49,422 bases of DNA from Acidimicrobiaceae bacterium UBA2093. Lineage in GTDB: Bacteria; Actinomycetota; Acidimicrobiia; Acidimicrobiales; Ilumatobacteraceae. The notes below the pieces were generated by a model that had not been told where the DNA came from, ran no database searches, and saw only the letters and a program-made list of their open reading frames with translations. Every line of letters begins with the position of its first letter. The stretch's first letter is position 1. The DNA lies in the NCBI GenBank assembly GCA_002331255.1, contig DCZD01000022.1, positions 71,927 to 121,348 on the forward strand. Reading direction: 5' to 3'. Below are positions 40,786 through 49,422 of the stretch, piece after piece. The position numbers were made by a program, and so were the translations under genes.

Positions 40786-41703
40786 ATGGCTCGGTTATGC
40801 GAAGGACGTGTTGCGGTCGTCACTGGTGGTGCACGAGGAATCGGACGCGAACACTCGCTCAGCCTCGCTCGTCATGGTGCGAAGGTCGTGGTGAACGACC
40901 TCGGTGGAAATATCGACGGTACGGGGGGCGACAAGTCGGCAGCCCAAGCAGTCGTCGACGAGATCAAGGCGATGGGTGGCGAGGCGGTGGCCAATGTCGA
41001 CGACGTGTCCACCTGGGATGGAGCAAAGCGCCTTATCGACACTGCTGTGGAGTGTTACGGGGACCTTCACGTGGTCGTCAACAACGCCGGCATTCTTCGT
41101 GACCGAATGCTCACCAACATGTCTGAAGAGGAATGGGACGAGGTCATCAGGGTTCACCTGAAGGGAACTTTCGCTCCTGCGCGACACGCTGCGGCGTATT
41201 GGCGTGAACAGCACAAGGCTGGAAAGCCAGTGAGTGGTCGCATCATCAACACCACGTCGGTATCAGGTATCTACGGCAATCCAGGTCAAACGAACTACGG
41301 CGCAGCAAAGGCCGGTATCGCATCGTTCACGATCATTGCGGCACTCGAGCTGGCTCGCTACGACGTGACGGTCAACGCCGTCGCGCCGGTGGCTCTCACG
41401 CGGATGACCGAGAACCTGAGTGCACCGCCGGCAAATGACGCCGAGCGTGACGTGCGTTCACCTCGGTGGATCGCGCCCATCGCGACATGGCTTGCATCGG
41501 CAGAGTCGGCGCACGTGACTGGTCGTGTCTTCGAAGCAAGTGGTCGCGTGCTCGCAATCGCCGAAGGTTGGCATCGTGGGCCGCGCACCGAACCGAACGA
41601 CAATCCAGAGTCATTGGGGCCGATTGTCGAAGAATTGCTGTCCAAGGCGCGTAAGAACGCAGGTATGGACGGCGAAGACGGACACCCGCCTCAGCCGGCC
41701 TGA
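40786..41703 (+). CDS. SDR-family 3-hydroxyacyl-CoA dehydrogenase (MFE-2 type)
   Basis: A 305-residue SDR with TGGARGIGREHSLSLA, VVNDLGGNIDGTGGD, NNAGILRDRM, HLKGTFAPARHAA, and the catalytic NTTSVSG and NYGAAKAGIASF. It closely parallels the SDR at 26093, sharing the NDLGG..DGTG insertion, so it should oxidise 3-hydroxyacyl-CoA. A MaoC hydratase gene follows 48 bp downstream; together they recreate the dehydrogenase and hydratase-2 parts of eukaryotic peroxisomal MFE-2. The C-terminus ends in an acidic, proline-rich tail. Confidence 0.92.
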   Translation: MARLCEGRVAVVTGGARGIGREHSLSLARHGAKVVVNDLGGNIDGTGGDKSAAQAVVDEIKAMGGEAVANVDDVSTWDGAKRLIDTAVECYGDLHVVVNNAGILRDRMLTNMSEEEWDEVIRVHLKGTFAPARHAAAYWREQHKAGKPVSGRIINTTSVSGIYGNPGQTNYGAAKAGIASFTIIAALELARYDVTVNAVAPVALTRMTENLSAPPANDAERDVRSPRWIAPIATWLASAESAHVTGRVFEASGRVLAIAEGWHRGPRTEPNDNPESLGPIVEELLSKARKNAGMDGEDGHPPQPA

Positions 41704-41751
41704 TCTCGTCACAGTTTCATCACACAACATCACACAGGGAGACACACGAAC

Positions 41752-42594
41752 ATGCCACTTAATCCTGAAGCCGTTGGAGCAGTCGGCGAGCCAGGTGAAG
41801 CCACCTGGACCAGCAAAGATGCGCTGTTGTATGCAGTCAGTGTCGGTGCGGGTACCGATGAACTGCAGTACGCAACCGAGAACACAAAGGACGTATCTCA
41901 AAAGGTGCTTCCCACATTCCCAGTTGTCGTGACATCGGGCGGCATTGGCGCAATGTCGAAGATCGGATCGTTCAACCCAGCGATGTTGGTGCATGGTCAG
42001 CAGGCCGTTACGTTGCATCGACCGATTCCGGTGTCGGGCACGGCCGTTCTCACTGGTCGAATTGTTGCGATGCACGACAAGGGCAAGGCTGCGGTGGTCG
42101 TGACCGCGACCGACGCAGTTGATAAGGCTGATGGAAAGCCACTGTGGACGTCGACCAATTCACTTTTTATTCGTGGTGAAGGTGGATGGGGTGGCGACCG
42201 TGGGCCAAGTGGTCCACAGAATGTTCCGCCCGATCGAGCAGCCGACTTTGAGGTGACCTATCAGACGTCGAAGGACCAAGCGCTCGTCTACCGCTTGAAT
42301 GGCGATCGCAACCCACTGCATAGCGATCCGTCGTTTGCAAAAATGGGTGGCTTTGACCAACCAATTCTTCACGGTCTATGCACCTACGGTTTCACTGGTC
42401 GTGCATTGCTTCACTCATTGTGTGGTGGTGACTCGGACAAGTTCCGTCATATCGAGGGTCGGTTCGCATCTCCCGTGCTTCCTGGTGAAGCACTGACCGT
42501 GCGTATTTGGAAGACAGCGAATGGCGAGGCGGTGTACACCACGTCGGTTGGTGATCGAGTGGTCCTCGATCAAGGACTCGTGCGCTTCGACTAA
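41752..42594 (+). CDS. MaoC-type double hot-dog (R)-enoyl-CoA hydratase
   Basis: A 280-residue protein with two hot-dog domains, as in hydratase-2 enzymes such as HtdY/ChsH relatives. The first (residues about 20-140) is degenerate and likely binds the acyl chain. The second holds the active motif YRLNGDRNPLHSDPSFAKMGG (Asp and His catalytic) followed by PILHGLCTYG. The reaction is hydration of trans-2-enoyl-CoA to (R)-3-hydroxyacyl-CoA, the substrate of the upstream SDR. A GGGAG lies ten bases before ATG 41752. The stop codon interlocks with that of the convergent gene (CTAA, 42591-42594). Confidence 0.93.
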   Translation: MPLNPEAVGAVGEPGEATWTSKDALLYAVSVGAGTDELQYATENTKDVSQKVLPTFPVVVTSGGIGAMSKIGSFNPAMLVHGQQAVTLHRPIPVSGTAVLTGRIVAMHDKGKAAVVVTATDAVDKADGKPLWTSTNSLFIRGEGGWGGDRGPSGPQNVPPDRAADFEVTYQTSKDQALVYRLNGDRNPLHSDPSFAKMGGFDQPILHGLCTYGFTGRALLHSLCGGDSDKFRHIEGRFASPVLPGEALTVRIWKTANGEAVYTTSVGDRVVLDQGLVRFD

Positions 42595-43568
42595 GCGAGT
42601 AGTGGCTTCAATCTCGTGGCGATGGTCTGCACATGACGCATGACCATGTCTTCCGACATGCCGGCTATCGATGCCCATAAGAACATGGTGTCGACGGGCG
42701 CGTCAGATGCAGTGCGTTTCATGTGGTCAGCGATGATGTCGGCTGTTCCGTAGGCGAATGACGACATAGACGAGCTCTCCGGTTTGTTGAGGAGTCGCTC
42801 CGGGTCCACCGGTCGAGGGGCGGGGTAGTCGGTGCCCTCAACGCCGGCCGCTTTGTACGAGTCGAACATGTGTCGTACATGTTCGCGCACGACCGGCCAA
42901 TCACGCTCGGGGTCATCTGTTACGAAACCTTGAATTGAACCACCCATACGTGCAATCGAGAGGTCGTGACCGGCCTCTTCAAGACCGGCTTTGTAGTGAG
43001 GCCACATCTCACCTTTTGGTGTGAGGAGTCCTTCACCCAACAGCCCCGCGCGGCGTGCTCCCTGCGGCCCGCCATAGCCCATCCAAATTGGAATGCGTCG
43101 TTGGATCGGCTTTGGGGTGACTGGTGAGTCGGTTGACCACATGTGTCGAATCTCGCGCGCACGGCTGTCATTCGTTGAATAGCGGGTCGAGAGGTTTGCG
43201 CCGTAGAGGTCGAATTCAGGAACGCGGTAGCCGGCGCCAAGTCCTAATTCGAGTCGACCATTACTGAGGATGTCGACGATGGCAGCATCTTCAGCGAGCG
43301 CGGCGGCAGGTTGGAGCGGCCCCAACAGAATGGCTGTGCCGATCCGTATCGACTTGGTGCGAGCCGCGACGGCGGCGGCCATTGTCAGCGGACGGGGGAG
43401 ATAGCCATCAGCAAAGAGGTGGTGTTCCGAGAACCACACCGAATCAATTCCGAGTCGCTCGGCCTCTTGGCACACCTCGATCGCGAAGTCGTAGACGCGA
43501 TTGATGGGTCGTTGGAATTGTTCCGGGTTCCGTAAGTCGAACTGAAGACCGATTTTCACTCGGGTCAT
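42591..43568 (-). CDS. LLM-class flavin/F420-dependent oxidoreductase
   Basis: A 325-residue luciferase-like protein. KIGLQFDLRNPEQF opens, DSVWFSEHHLFADGYLPRPLTMAAAVA is the typical EHH motif, IRIGTAILLGPLQPAAALAEDAA follows, then GRLELGLGAGYRVPEFDLYG. The EHH motif and this spacing fit FMN- or F420-using monooxygenases of the bacterial-luciferase group more than the TIGR035xx F420 families at 17737 and 35032. The substrate is unknown. ATG 43568 is chosen by homology; the frame extends to 43742 into the nucS gene. It follows nucS by 34 bp. Confidence 0.88.
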   Translation of the reverse strand: MTRVKIGLQFDLRNPEQFQRPINRVYDFAIEVCQEAERLGIDSVWFSEHHLFADGYLPRPLTMAAAVAARTKSIRIGTAILLGPLQPAAALAEDAAIVDILSNGRLELGLGAGYRVPEFDLYGANLSTRYSTNDSRAREIRHMWSTDSPVTPKPIQRRIPIWMGYGGPQGARRAGLLGEGLLTPKGEMWPHYKAGLEEAGHDLSIARMGGSIQGFVTDDPERDWPVVREHVRHMFDSYKAAGVEGTDYPAPRPVDPERLLNKPESSSMSSFAYGTADIIADHMKRTASDAPVDTMFLWASIAGMSEDMVMRHVQTIATRLKPLLA

Positions 43569-43602
43569 CTTGCCAGATGTGTCAGTTGCCGACGGCTTTC
43601 GT

Positions 43603-44262
43603 TCAGAAAAGTGTGAGGTCAGCCGGCTTGTTGCCACGAAGGATGTCGTAGTCCACTTCGACGCATGTGATCTCGCGGGTTTCGGCCAGGGTTCGTGCCT
43701 GAGGTTTGATGCTTTGGGCAACAAAGATTCCCCGCACACCACCTAACGCAGGATCGCGGCGCAGATACTCGAGGTATCGCGCCAGTTGTTCGACGCCGTC
43801 GATGTCGCCGCGGCGTTTCACTTCGATGGCCACGGTGTCTCCGTGCTCATCGCGACACAGAAGGTCGACCGGCCCAATAGCGGTCTGATACTCACGACGG
43901 ATCAGACGCAACCCAGACTCGATGTGCTCCGGTAAAGCAGCAAGCAATTCCTGTAGATGAGCCTCGACTCCGTCTTTCGAGAGTCCTGGGTCATCACCTA
44001 GTTCATGGGCTGAATCGCTCAGTACTTCATGAAAATAGATGGTGAGAGTCTCGCCCTTTGAGTTTGTGACTTCCCAACGATCGTCATGTTCCACGATGGT
44101 GTTTGGCGCATTCATCCAGTTCAGTGGCTTGTAAGCACCGCCATCGGCGTGGATGGCCACACAGCCGTCAGCTTTCACCATGACGAGGCGGTTGGCTTCA
44201 GGAAGAGTCGACTCGAGTCGACCGGCGTACGACACAGAACACCTTGCTATGACGAGTCGCAT
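43603..44262 (-). CDS. nucS: Mismatch-specific endonuclease NucS/EndoMS
   Basis: Cuts both strands at mismatched bases and provides mismatch repair in actinobacteria that lack MutS and MutL. The 219-residue protein starts MRLVIARCSVSYAGR, with VKADGCVAIHADGGAYKPLNWM in the N-terminal domain. The RecB-like nuclease core contains GPVDLLCRDEHGDTVAIEVKRRG (Asp, Glu and Lys of the active site). The last residues, ADLTLF, match the C-terminal motif by which NucS binds the sliding clamp. The strong Shine-Dalgarno at 44268-44275 confirms ATG 44262. A possible -10 (TACATT, 44306-44311, minus) would give an SD-bearing leader. Confidence 0.95.
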   Translation of the reverse strand: MRLVIARCSVSYAGRLESTLPEANRLVMVKADGCVAIHADGGAYKPLNWMNAPNTIVEHDDRWEVTNSKGETLTIYFHEVLSDSAHELGDDPGLSKDGVEAHLQELLAALPEHIESGLRLIRREYQTAIGPVDLLCRDEHGDTVAIEVKRRGDIDGVEQLARYLEYLRRDPALGGVRGIFVAQSIKPQARTLAETREITCVEVDYDILRGNKPADLTLF

Positions 44263-44267
44263 TGTCA

Positions 44268-44275
44268 CCTCCTCC
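44268..44275 (-). promoter_or_regulatory. Strong Shine-Dalgarno of nucS
   Basis: GGAGGAGG on the minus strand lies five bases before ATG 44262, the strongest ribosome binding site in the window. Confidence 0.75.
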
Positions 44276-44320
44276 GACACGCACAGACGTGCAGTGCTCA
44301 CTTCAAATGTAGAGAGGTCG

Positions 44321-45937
44321 TCAGGAGACGACGTAATCGCGCATGCGCCTTTGGATGAGTTCTCGTCGTTTCTGAAGTTCGCGATAGGTAAGCGAATTTG
44401 TGGCCACATCGACGCCGAGGCTTGCCTTGACGCTGTCGAAGTTGAACTCGACGGCGGTGGGATCGATGCCCAGTTCCTTCCCGAGGCGCTCACCATGTCG
44501 CTGGGTGAACACGATCGTGATGTTGGCAACTTCGGCGAGAAGGTCAAGATCAGGGGCAAGACGAGCGATTGCGCCGTCGAGAAACACCATGTTCTTCACG
44601 TACAGCATCAATTCCTTCGGCAACTTCGCGCCGTAGGCGAGCAACGACTTCACGACGCGCTGAACTTCTTTTACCAATTCCTCACCAGACAATGTCGTCG
44701 GGTCGATGGGTTCGGCAAGTCGCAAGTCGACGATGACATCGTCAATGACGGTATCGAGCGGTAAGGCGCCGAGGTCGCGAAGTGCCGCAACTTGGCCACG
44801 AAGATCGTTGGTCGTGGCAGCAAGCATCAGCTTCAGAAAAGCCAGACGCCGCATGTCGCTCAAGCGACCGACAATGCCGTAGTCGAGAAGCGCGGTACGA
44901 CCGTCGGCCATGACGAACAGGTTTCCGCCGTGCAGGTCGCCGTGAAACACGCCACGGATGAGCGCACCTTCCATGAAAGCGATCATGCCGGTACGAATCA
45001 CCGCTTCGGTGTCGATACCCGCGTTCTGCATTCCTGCCACGTCATCGAAGTTGAAACCCTCGAGCCGTTCCATGACGAGGACACGCTTCGCTACTAGGTC
45101 TGGGTGTGGACGAGGCACCACATAGCCATCTTGAGCCAACTCTCGCAACATGGTTGCAACATCAACCATGTTCGCGGCCTCCATGCGAAAGTCGAGTTCT
45201 TCAACAATTGTCTCGGCAAACAACTCGACCAGTGCAGGCGGATTTGCAAGTGCTGCCACGGGGATACGGCCGATCATTAGTGGCGCAATCCATGACATCA
45301 CCTTGAGGTCCTCACGCACACGTTCTGACACCGAAGGCCGTTGCACCTTCACCACGACGTCCTCGCCTGTGCGAAGTGTGGCTCGGTGAACTTGAGCAAT
45401 GGATGCTGCCGCCAAAGGAATGGTGTCGAATGTGGAAAAAACGTCAGAGAGACGTGCGCCAAGGTCGCGTTCCACTGTGCGCAAGACATCGCTGAACGAC
45501 TCGGCCGGCACTTGGTCACGACACTTCTTGAATTCTCCGACGAGCTCTTCGGGGAACAAGCCCTCGCCACTACTGATGATTTGAGCCAACTTGATGTAGG
45601 TGGCACCGAGTTTTTCAATTGCGATTCGCAGCCTGCGCGACAAGTCTGCTCGTGACTCTTCGGGAGTCTCGAAGGACTTCATCCAGAGGAATCCACGTCT
45701 ACGTAGGTACCAAGGGGTGATTGCGCGACCAAGCTGGTACACGACGACCACAAGTCGGCGAAGGGGCGGAATGGCACGTCGACGCGTCAGAGTCGGTACT
45801 TCATGCTGAGCGGCCGCACGAAGTTCGATGGCTACGTCGGTCCACGACGACCCTGACCGGTCAAGTATCCACGGCGGTTGATCTGAGAATGCACCGAAGG
45901 CCAAATCGGCCGCCGGAGCATGGGGGGTGTCGCTCAC
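44321..45937 (-). CDS. ABC1/UbiB-family atypical kinase-like protein
   Basis: A 538-residue protein of the ABC1/ADCK/UbiB family, linked to quinone or lipid biosynthesis. The KxGQ region reads GATYIKLAQIISSGEGLFP (KLAQ, Gly replaced by Ala). AAASIAQVHRA is the Ala-rich loop, VVVKVQRP has the ATP-binding Lys, HGDLHGGNLFV the catalytic Asp-Asn and LLDYGIVG the metal Asp. The N-terminal 70 residues are poorly conserved, and no clear C-terminal membrane pair is seen. Start GTG 45937, where conserved composition begins; the frame continues to 46438 on the strand opposite the CaiB gene. Divergent from CaiB. Confidence 0.87.
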   Translation of the reverse strand: MSDTPHAPAADLAFGAFSDQPPWILDRSGSSWTDVAIELRAAAQHEVPTLTRRRAIPPLRRLVVVVYQLGRAITPWYLRRRGFLWMKSFETPEESRADLSRRLRIAIEKLGATYIKLAQIISSGEGLFPEELVGEFKKCRDQVPAESFSDVLRTVERDLGARLSDVFSTFDTIPLAAASIAQVHRATLRTGEDVVVKVQRPSVSERVREDLKVMSWIAPLMIGRIPVAALANPPALVELFAETIVEELDFRMEAANMVDVATMLRELAQDGYVVPRPHPDLVAKRVLVMERLEGFNFDDVAGMQNAGIDTEAVIRTGMIAFMEGALIRGVFHGDLHGGNLFVMADGRTALLDYGIVGRLSDMRRLAFLKLMLAATTNDLRGQVAALRDLGALPLDTVIDDVIVDLRLAEPIDPTTLSGEELVKEVQRVVKSLLAYGAKLPKELMLYVKNMVFLDGAIARLAPDLDLLAEVANITIVFTQRHGERLGKELGIDPTAVEFNFDSVKASLGVDVATNSLTYRELQKRRELIQRRMRDYVVS

Positions 45938-46005
45938 ATCCGAAGTCTGCCTGTTTTCAACTATTCGCGTCTGGTCGTGAGGACGATTACCGATGTGACG
46001 GGAGT

Positions 46006-46011
46006 TATTGT
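46006..46011 (+). promoter_or_regulatory. Predicted leaderless -10 of the CaiB gene
   Basis: TATTGT ends seven bases before ATG 46019, supporting this start over upstream GTG codons. Confidence 0.45.
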
Positions 46012-46018
46012 CACGCGG

Positions 46019-47188
46019 ATGAACGCACACGTCGACGACGCACGAATGCCCGGACCGCTCGCAGGCGTGCGAGTCGTCGAGTTGGGCGTGATGGTTGCAG
46101 GTCCCGCTGCTGGCGGAGTCATGGCTGACTGGGGTGCTGACGTCATCAAGATTGAGTCTCCGACGGGGGATCCGTTGCGTCATATCTTCAAAGCACTGGG
46201 AACCGTTGGCGACATGCCAACTCCACCTTTCGAGATGGACAACCGTGGTAAGCGCTCGGTGACACTTGACGTGACAGCCGACGACCAGCGCGCGACATTG
46301 CTGTCGCTCATCGCAGATGCAGATGTATTTCTCACGAATGTTCGTTTGCCTTCGCTGGTTCGACTGGGGCTCGACCCCGAATCGCTGACTGAAAGATTTC
46401 CGAACCTCATCTATGCGCTGCTCACGGGGTATGGCCAAGAGGGTGCCGATGCCGCACGTGCCGGATATGACGTCGGTGCGTTTTGGGCGCGCTCCGGATT
46501 GGCGCAGAACACGGTGCCGTTAGATGCGTATCCGTCGATGCTCGGTGGTGGGGTGGGCGATCACGTCACAGCGATCACGTTGGTGTCTGGAATCGCTGCC
46601 GCATTGTTCGACCGAACTCGGACCGGACGCGGGCGCTTGGTGCACACGAGTCTCTTACGGGCTGGCCTATATGCAAACAGTTGGACGCTCGGCGTACATC
46701 TTCGGTTCGGTCGCGTCGAGAGTGCACGCCATCGTGAAGACAGTCGAACGCCGCTGATCAACCCGTATCGCACCGGTGATGGTCGGGGACTGTGGTTGCT
46801 TGGCCTTGAAGCTGACCGTCATTGGCCGAACATCGTGCGCGCAATTGGTCGTGAGGACTTGTTTGACGATCCAAGGTTTGCGACCGCGACAAGTCGCAAA
46901 GAGAACGGTGGCGAGATTGTGGCAATGCTCGACGAGGTGTTTGCTCGCTACACACGTGACGAGCTGACGAAGATCTTTGATGAACACGATGTGTGGTGGG
47001 CGCCTATCAACACAATCGCCGATGCGCTCGAGGATCCTCAGGTACTACTGAACGAGGGTCTCGTTGACATGACTCCTCGCGAGGGTGATGCACCGTTCAG
47101 AGCGGCAAATAGTCCGATTGATTTCGGCGGTTACACGGTCCGCCCCGGGGCGGTGCCAACGCTCGGGGAACACGAACCGCGCTGGTGA
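46019..47188 (+). CDS. CaiB/BaiF-family (class III) CoA-transferase
   Basis: Moves CoA between carboxylic acids through an aspartyl intermediate. The 389-residue protein starts with PGPLAGVRVVELGVMVAGPAAGGVMADWGADVIKIESPTGDPLR, the universal N-terminal block of the family. FEMDNRGKRSVTLDV follows, then FLTNVRLPSLVRLGLD and LIYALLTGYGQEG, with AGYDVGAFWARSG around the active Asp. The C-terminal EDPQVLLNEGL is also typical. The substrate is not readable (bile-acid, carnitine, racemase-like or fatty-acid use are all known). Isolated between ABC1 and cysQ. The ATG start rests on the TATTGT hexamer. Confidence 0.92.
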   Translation: MNAHVDDARMPGPLAGVRVVELGVMVAGPAAGGVMADWGADVIKIESPTGDPLRHIFKALGTVGDMPTPPFEMDNRGKRSVTLDVTADDQRATLLSLIADADVFLTNVRLPSLVRLGLDPESLTERFPNLIYALLTGYGQEGADAARAGYDVGAFWARSGLAQNTVPLDAYPSMLGGGVGDHVTAITLVSGIAAALFDRTRTGRGRLVHTSLLRAGLYANSWTLGVHLRFGRVESARHREDSRTPLINPYRTGDGRGLWLLGLEADRHWPNIVRAIGREDLFDDPRFATATSRKENGGEIVAMLDEVFARYTRDELTKIFDEHDVWWAPINTIADALEDPQVLLNEGLVDMTPREGDAPFRAANSPIDFGGYTVRPGAVPTLGEHEPRW

Positions 47189-47222
47189 CGTGCGTGTTGG
47201 TGCGCGCCACGAGACACACGAG

Positions 47223-48008
47223 TCAGTTGCGTTTGCCCCACAAGGACTCGAGTACAGGTTCAGCGAGTTCTTTTCGACACACGAGAAAGTCGGGAAGCCA
47301 GGTGTCACGGTCGTTGTACACGAGTGGCGTGCCGTCGATGCGACTCACGTGAAGTCCCGCAGCTGCAGCGACAGCTGCGGGTGCTGCTGAGTCCCACTGG
47401 TGCATGCCACCGTCGTGAACGTAAATGTCGGCTTCATTCATAACAATCGACATCGCCTTTGCGCCGGCGCTTCCGAGACGTAGTGCTTCGCAGTTCAGGT
47501 CTTCGGCAACGATGACGGCGCAGTACGGAGCGCGATTGCGTGACGTCACCAGTCGCGGTCGTTCAGATTGTCGTGGCTCAATGATCGGCGCAGGCTCTGT
47601 GCAGAACACTTCGTCAATCGCAGGAAGAGACACCGCTGCTGCAGCAAGCGCTCCCTTTTCCCAGAGTGCAACGTGGACTGCCCAATCGGCGCGACCCTCG
47701 CCGTATTCGTTGGTTCCATCCAGGGGATCGATAATCCAAACACGTTCTGCCGACAAACGACGCGCGTCATCGGCCCCCTCTTCTGACAACACCGCATCAT
47801 GTGGCCGAGCCTCGCGCAATCCGGTCATGAGAAATCGGTGTCCGAGCATGTCACCGGTATCTTTGAGGGTCCACGTGGTGGTGCCCTTTGCGACAAGAGA
47901 CGTTCGATGGGCGAGTAGTTGCTTACCTGCCTCGCGTGCAAGAACGCTTGCCAATTCATGGTCGTTCAGATTCCGCCATGTCGACATGTTGATGGCTGCG
48001 TCGGTCAC
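47223..48008 (-). CDS. cysQ: 3'(2'),5'-bisphosphate nucleotidase / inositol-phosphatase family (CysQ-like)
   Basis: A Mg-dependent phosphatase of the IMPase superfamily. The 261-residue protein shows AVLSEEGADD (metal Glu), WIIDPLDGTNEYGEGRADWAVH (metal Asp-Asp, catalytic Thr) and GGMHQWDSAAPAAVAAAAG (last metal Asp). The order and size fit CysQ, which recycles 3'-phosphoadenosine 5'-phosphate formed during sulfate assimilation and sulfation; an inositol-1-phosphatase role (for mycothiol or inositol lipids) remains possible. The GTG start at 48008 overlaps the stop of the small membrane-protein gene (GTGA, 48005-48008). Confidence 0.88.
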   Translation of the reverse strand: MTDAAINMSTWRNLNDHELASVLAREAGKQLLAHRTSLVAKGTTTWTLKDTGDMLGHRFLMTGLREARPHDAVLSEEGADDARRLSAERVWIIDPLDGTNEYGEGRADWAVHVALWEKGALAAAAVSLPAIDEVFCTEPAPIIEPRQSERPRLVTSRNRAPYCAVIVAEDLNCEALRLGSAGAKAMSIVMNEADIYVHDGGMHQWDSAAPAAVAAAAGLHVSRIDGTPLVYNDRDTWLPDFLVCRKELAEPVLESLWGKRN

Positions 48009-48321
48009 TGCATACCGCGTACCAGAGAAATGGTGTCTTTCACCAGCTGGCGCGCAGTTTCTTCATCGGCACCTTGGGCGACAAGTTCAGTGATTCGCAT
48101 TTCGATGCGCTCGGCGAGTGCATCGCTGAACACGTCGACACGCTGCGTACGTGTGACTGCAGTCGCTGCGAGCAGTACGACTGCAGCTAGTGCTGTCGTA
48201 CCACCGAAGGTGAGAACCCATCCCTCGTTGTTGCCCGCAATGGATGACACGATCATTCCGGCGATACCACCCACGAACACGAAGGCGCACAGCAGTCGTA
48301 GAGGCTTCACGATTCCGCCGG

Positions 48322-48325
<4 letters not shown>
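48005..48325 (-). CDS. Small two-helix membrane protein of unknown function
   Basis: A 106-residue protein I do not recognise. Two hydrophobic helices (LRLLCAFVFVGGIAGMIVS and WVLTFGGTTALAAVVLLAA) are joined by a short polar turn, SIAGNNEG. A charged helical tail follows (DVFSDALAERIEMRITELVA), with leucine and isoleucine spacing suitable for dimerisation. Overlaps at both ends (GTGA with ettA at 48322-48325, GTGA with cysQ at 48005-48008) make it part of a tightly coupled trio. The longer frame to 48394 lies inside ettA. Confidence 0.7.

Positions 48326-49422
<1,097 letters not shown>

Noticed and set aside
44321..46438. A 705-residue reading of the ABC1 gene
   Set aside because: The extra N-terminal part has His/Asp/Arg-rich noise composition and lies opposite the start of the CaiB gene; GTG 45937 precedes the first plausible protein sequence.
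47189..47222. Terminator hairpin between CaiB and cysQ genes
   Set aside because: Only short imperfect complementarity around GGTGCGCGCC is present; not strong enough to call.

Overview
The window looks like a chromosomal segment of a moderate-GC actinobacterium, most plausibly of the class Acidimicrobiia (Ilumatobacter-like); this placement is inference from gene content, not a database match. The signs are mycothiol enzymes (Mca, an MDMPI-type transferase), the actinobacterial mismatch endonuclease NucS, three F420/LLM-type oxidoreductases, the mycobacterial-type DapD, an LpdA-type flavoprotein without the redox disulfide, a WS/DGAT acyltransferase, and many fatty-acyl-CoA enzymes. I see no tRNA, rRNA, CRISPR array, insertion sequence or prophage gene. 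Coding density is very high: the longest intergenic gap is about 190 bases (21283-21470), and no gene-free stretch exceeds 300 bases.

Layout. 1-804: C-terminal part of an acyl-CoA mutase large subunit. 868-3881 (minus): lysS-dapD-nitroreductase. 3947-6790 (plus): secreted M15 peptidase and lpdA. 6824-9241 (minus): biotin-dependent carboxylase alpha chain and a PQ-loop membrane protein, divergent from birA (9264) and an LCP ligase (10070). 11020-13809 (minus): PEBP lipoprotein and a PAS-GGDEF-EAL protein whose N-terminus looks frameshifted. 13878-15049 (plus): mca and a small SCP2-like gene. 15024-17631 (minus): thiolase, nuclease, ChbG/YdjC deacetylase. 17737-19373 (plus): LLM oxidoreductase and mycothiol-dependent-type enzyme. 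19392-21282 (minus): SDR and a DUF7064-like protein. 21646-28684 (minus): seven closely packed genes (acyl-CoA synthetase, SDR, hydrolase, PD-(D/E)XK nuclease, PAP2, DsbA-like, WS/DGAT). 28742-32741 (plus): acyl-CoA dehydrogenase and a Zn/Mn ABC importer. 32744-34929 (minus): hydrolase and an unusual S51-like/CysS-C fusion. 35032-37273 (plus): LLM enzyme and beta-lactamase-fold esterase. 37239-40681 (minus): GGR-like flavoprotein, nitronate monooxygenase, MFS exporter. 40786-42594 (plus): SDR plus MaoC hydratase, a split MFE-2. 42591-45937 (minus): ABC1 kinase, nucS, LLM oxidoreductase. 46019-47188 (plus): CaiB CoA-transferase. 47223-49422 (minus): ettA, small membrane protein, cysQ.

How it fits together. 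Most of the window serves acyl-CoA metabolism: activation, dehydrogenation, hydration, dehydrogenation, thiolysis, odd-chain carboxylation/mutation, CoA transfer and neutral-lipid storage. A second thread is thiol and cofactor chemistry (mycothiol, F420, biotin). No DNA-binding transcription factor is visible in the window, and BirA lacks the HTH domain.

Two results stand out. First, almost every first gene of a transcription unit has a TANNNT hexamer ending 6-9 bases before its start codon, which predicts pervasive leaderless transcription. It fixes several start codons and reveals overlapping divergent promoters between the carboxylase gene and birA. Second, the protein at 32744-34021 joins a cyanophycinase/peptidase-S51-like domain to the C-terminal tRNA-binding region of cysteinyl-tRNA synthetase, an architecture I do not recognise as described.
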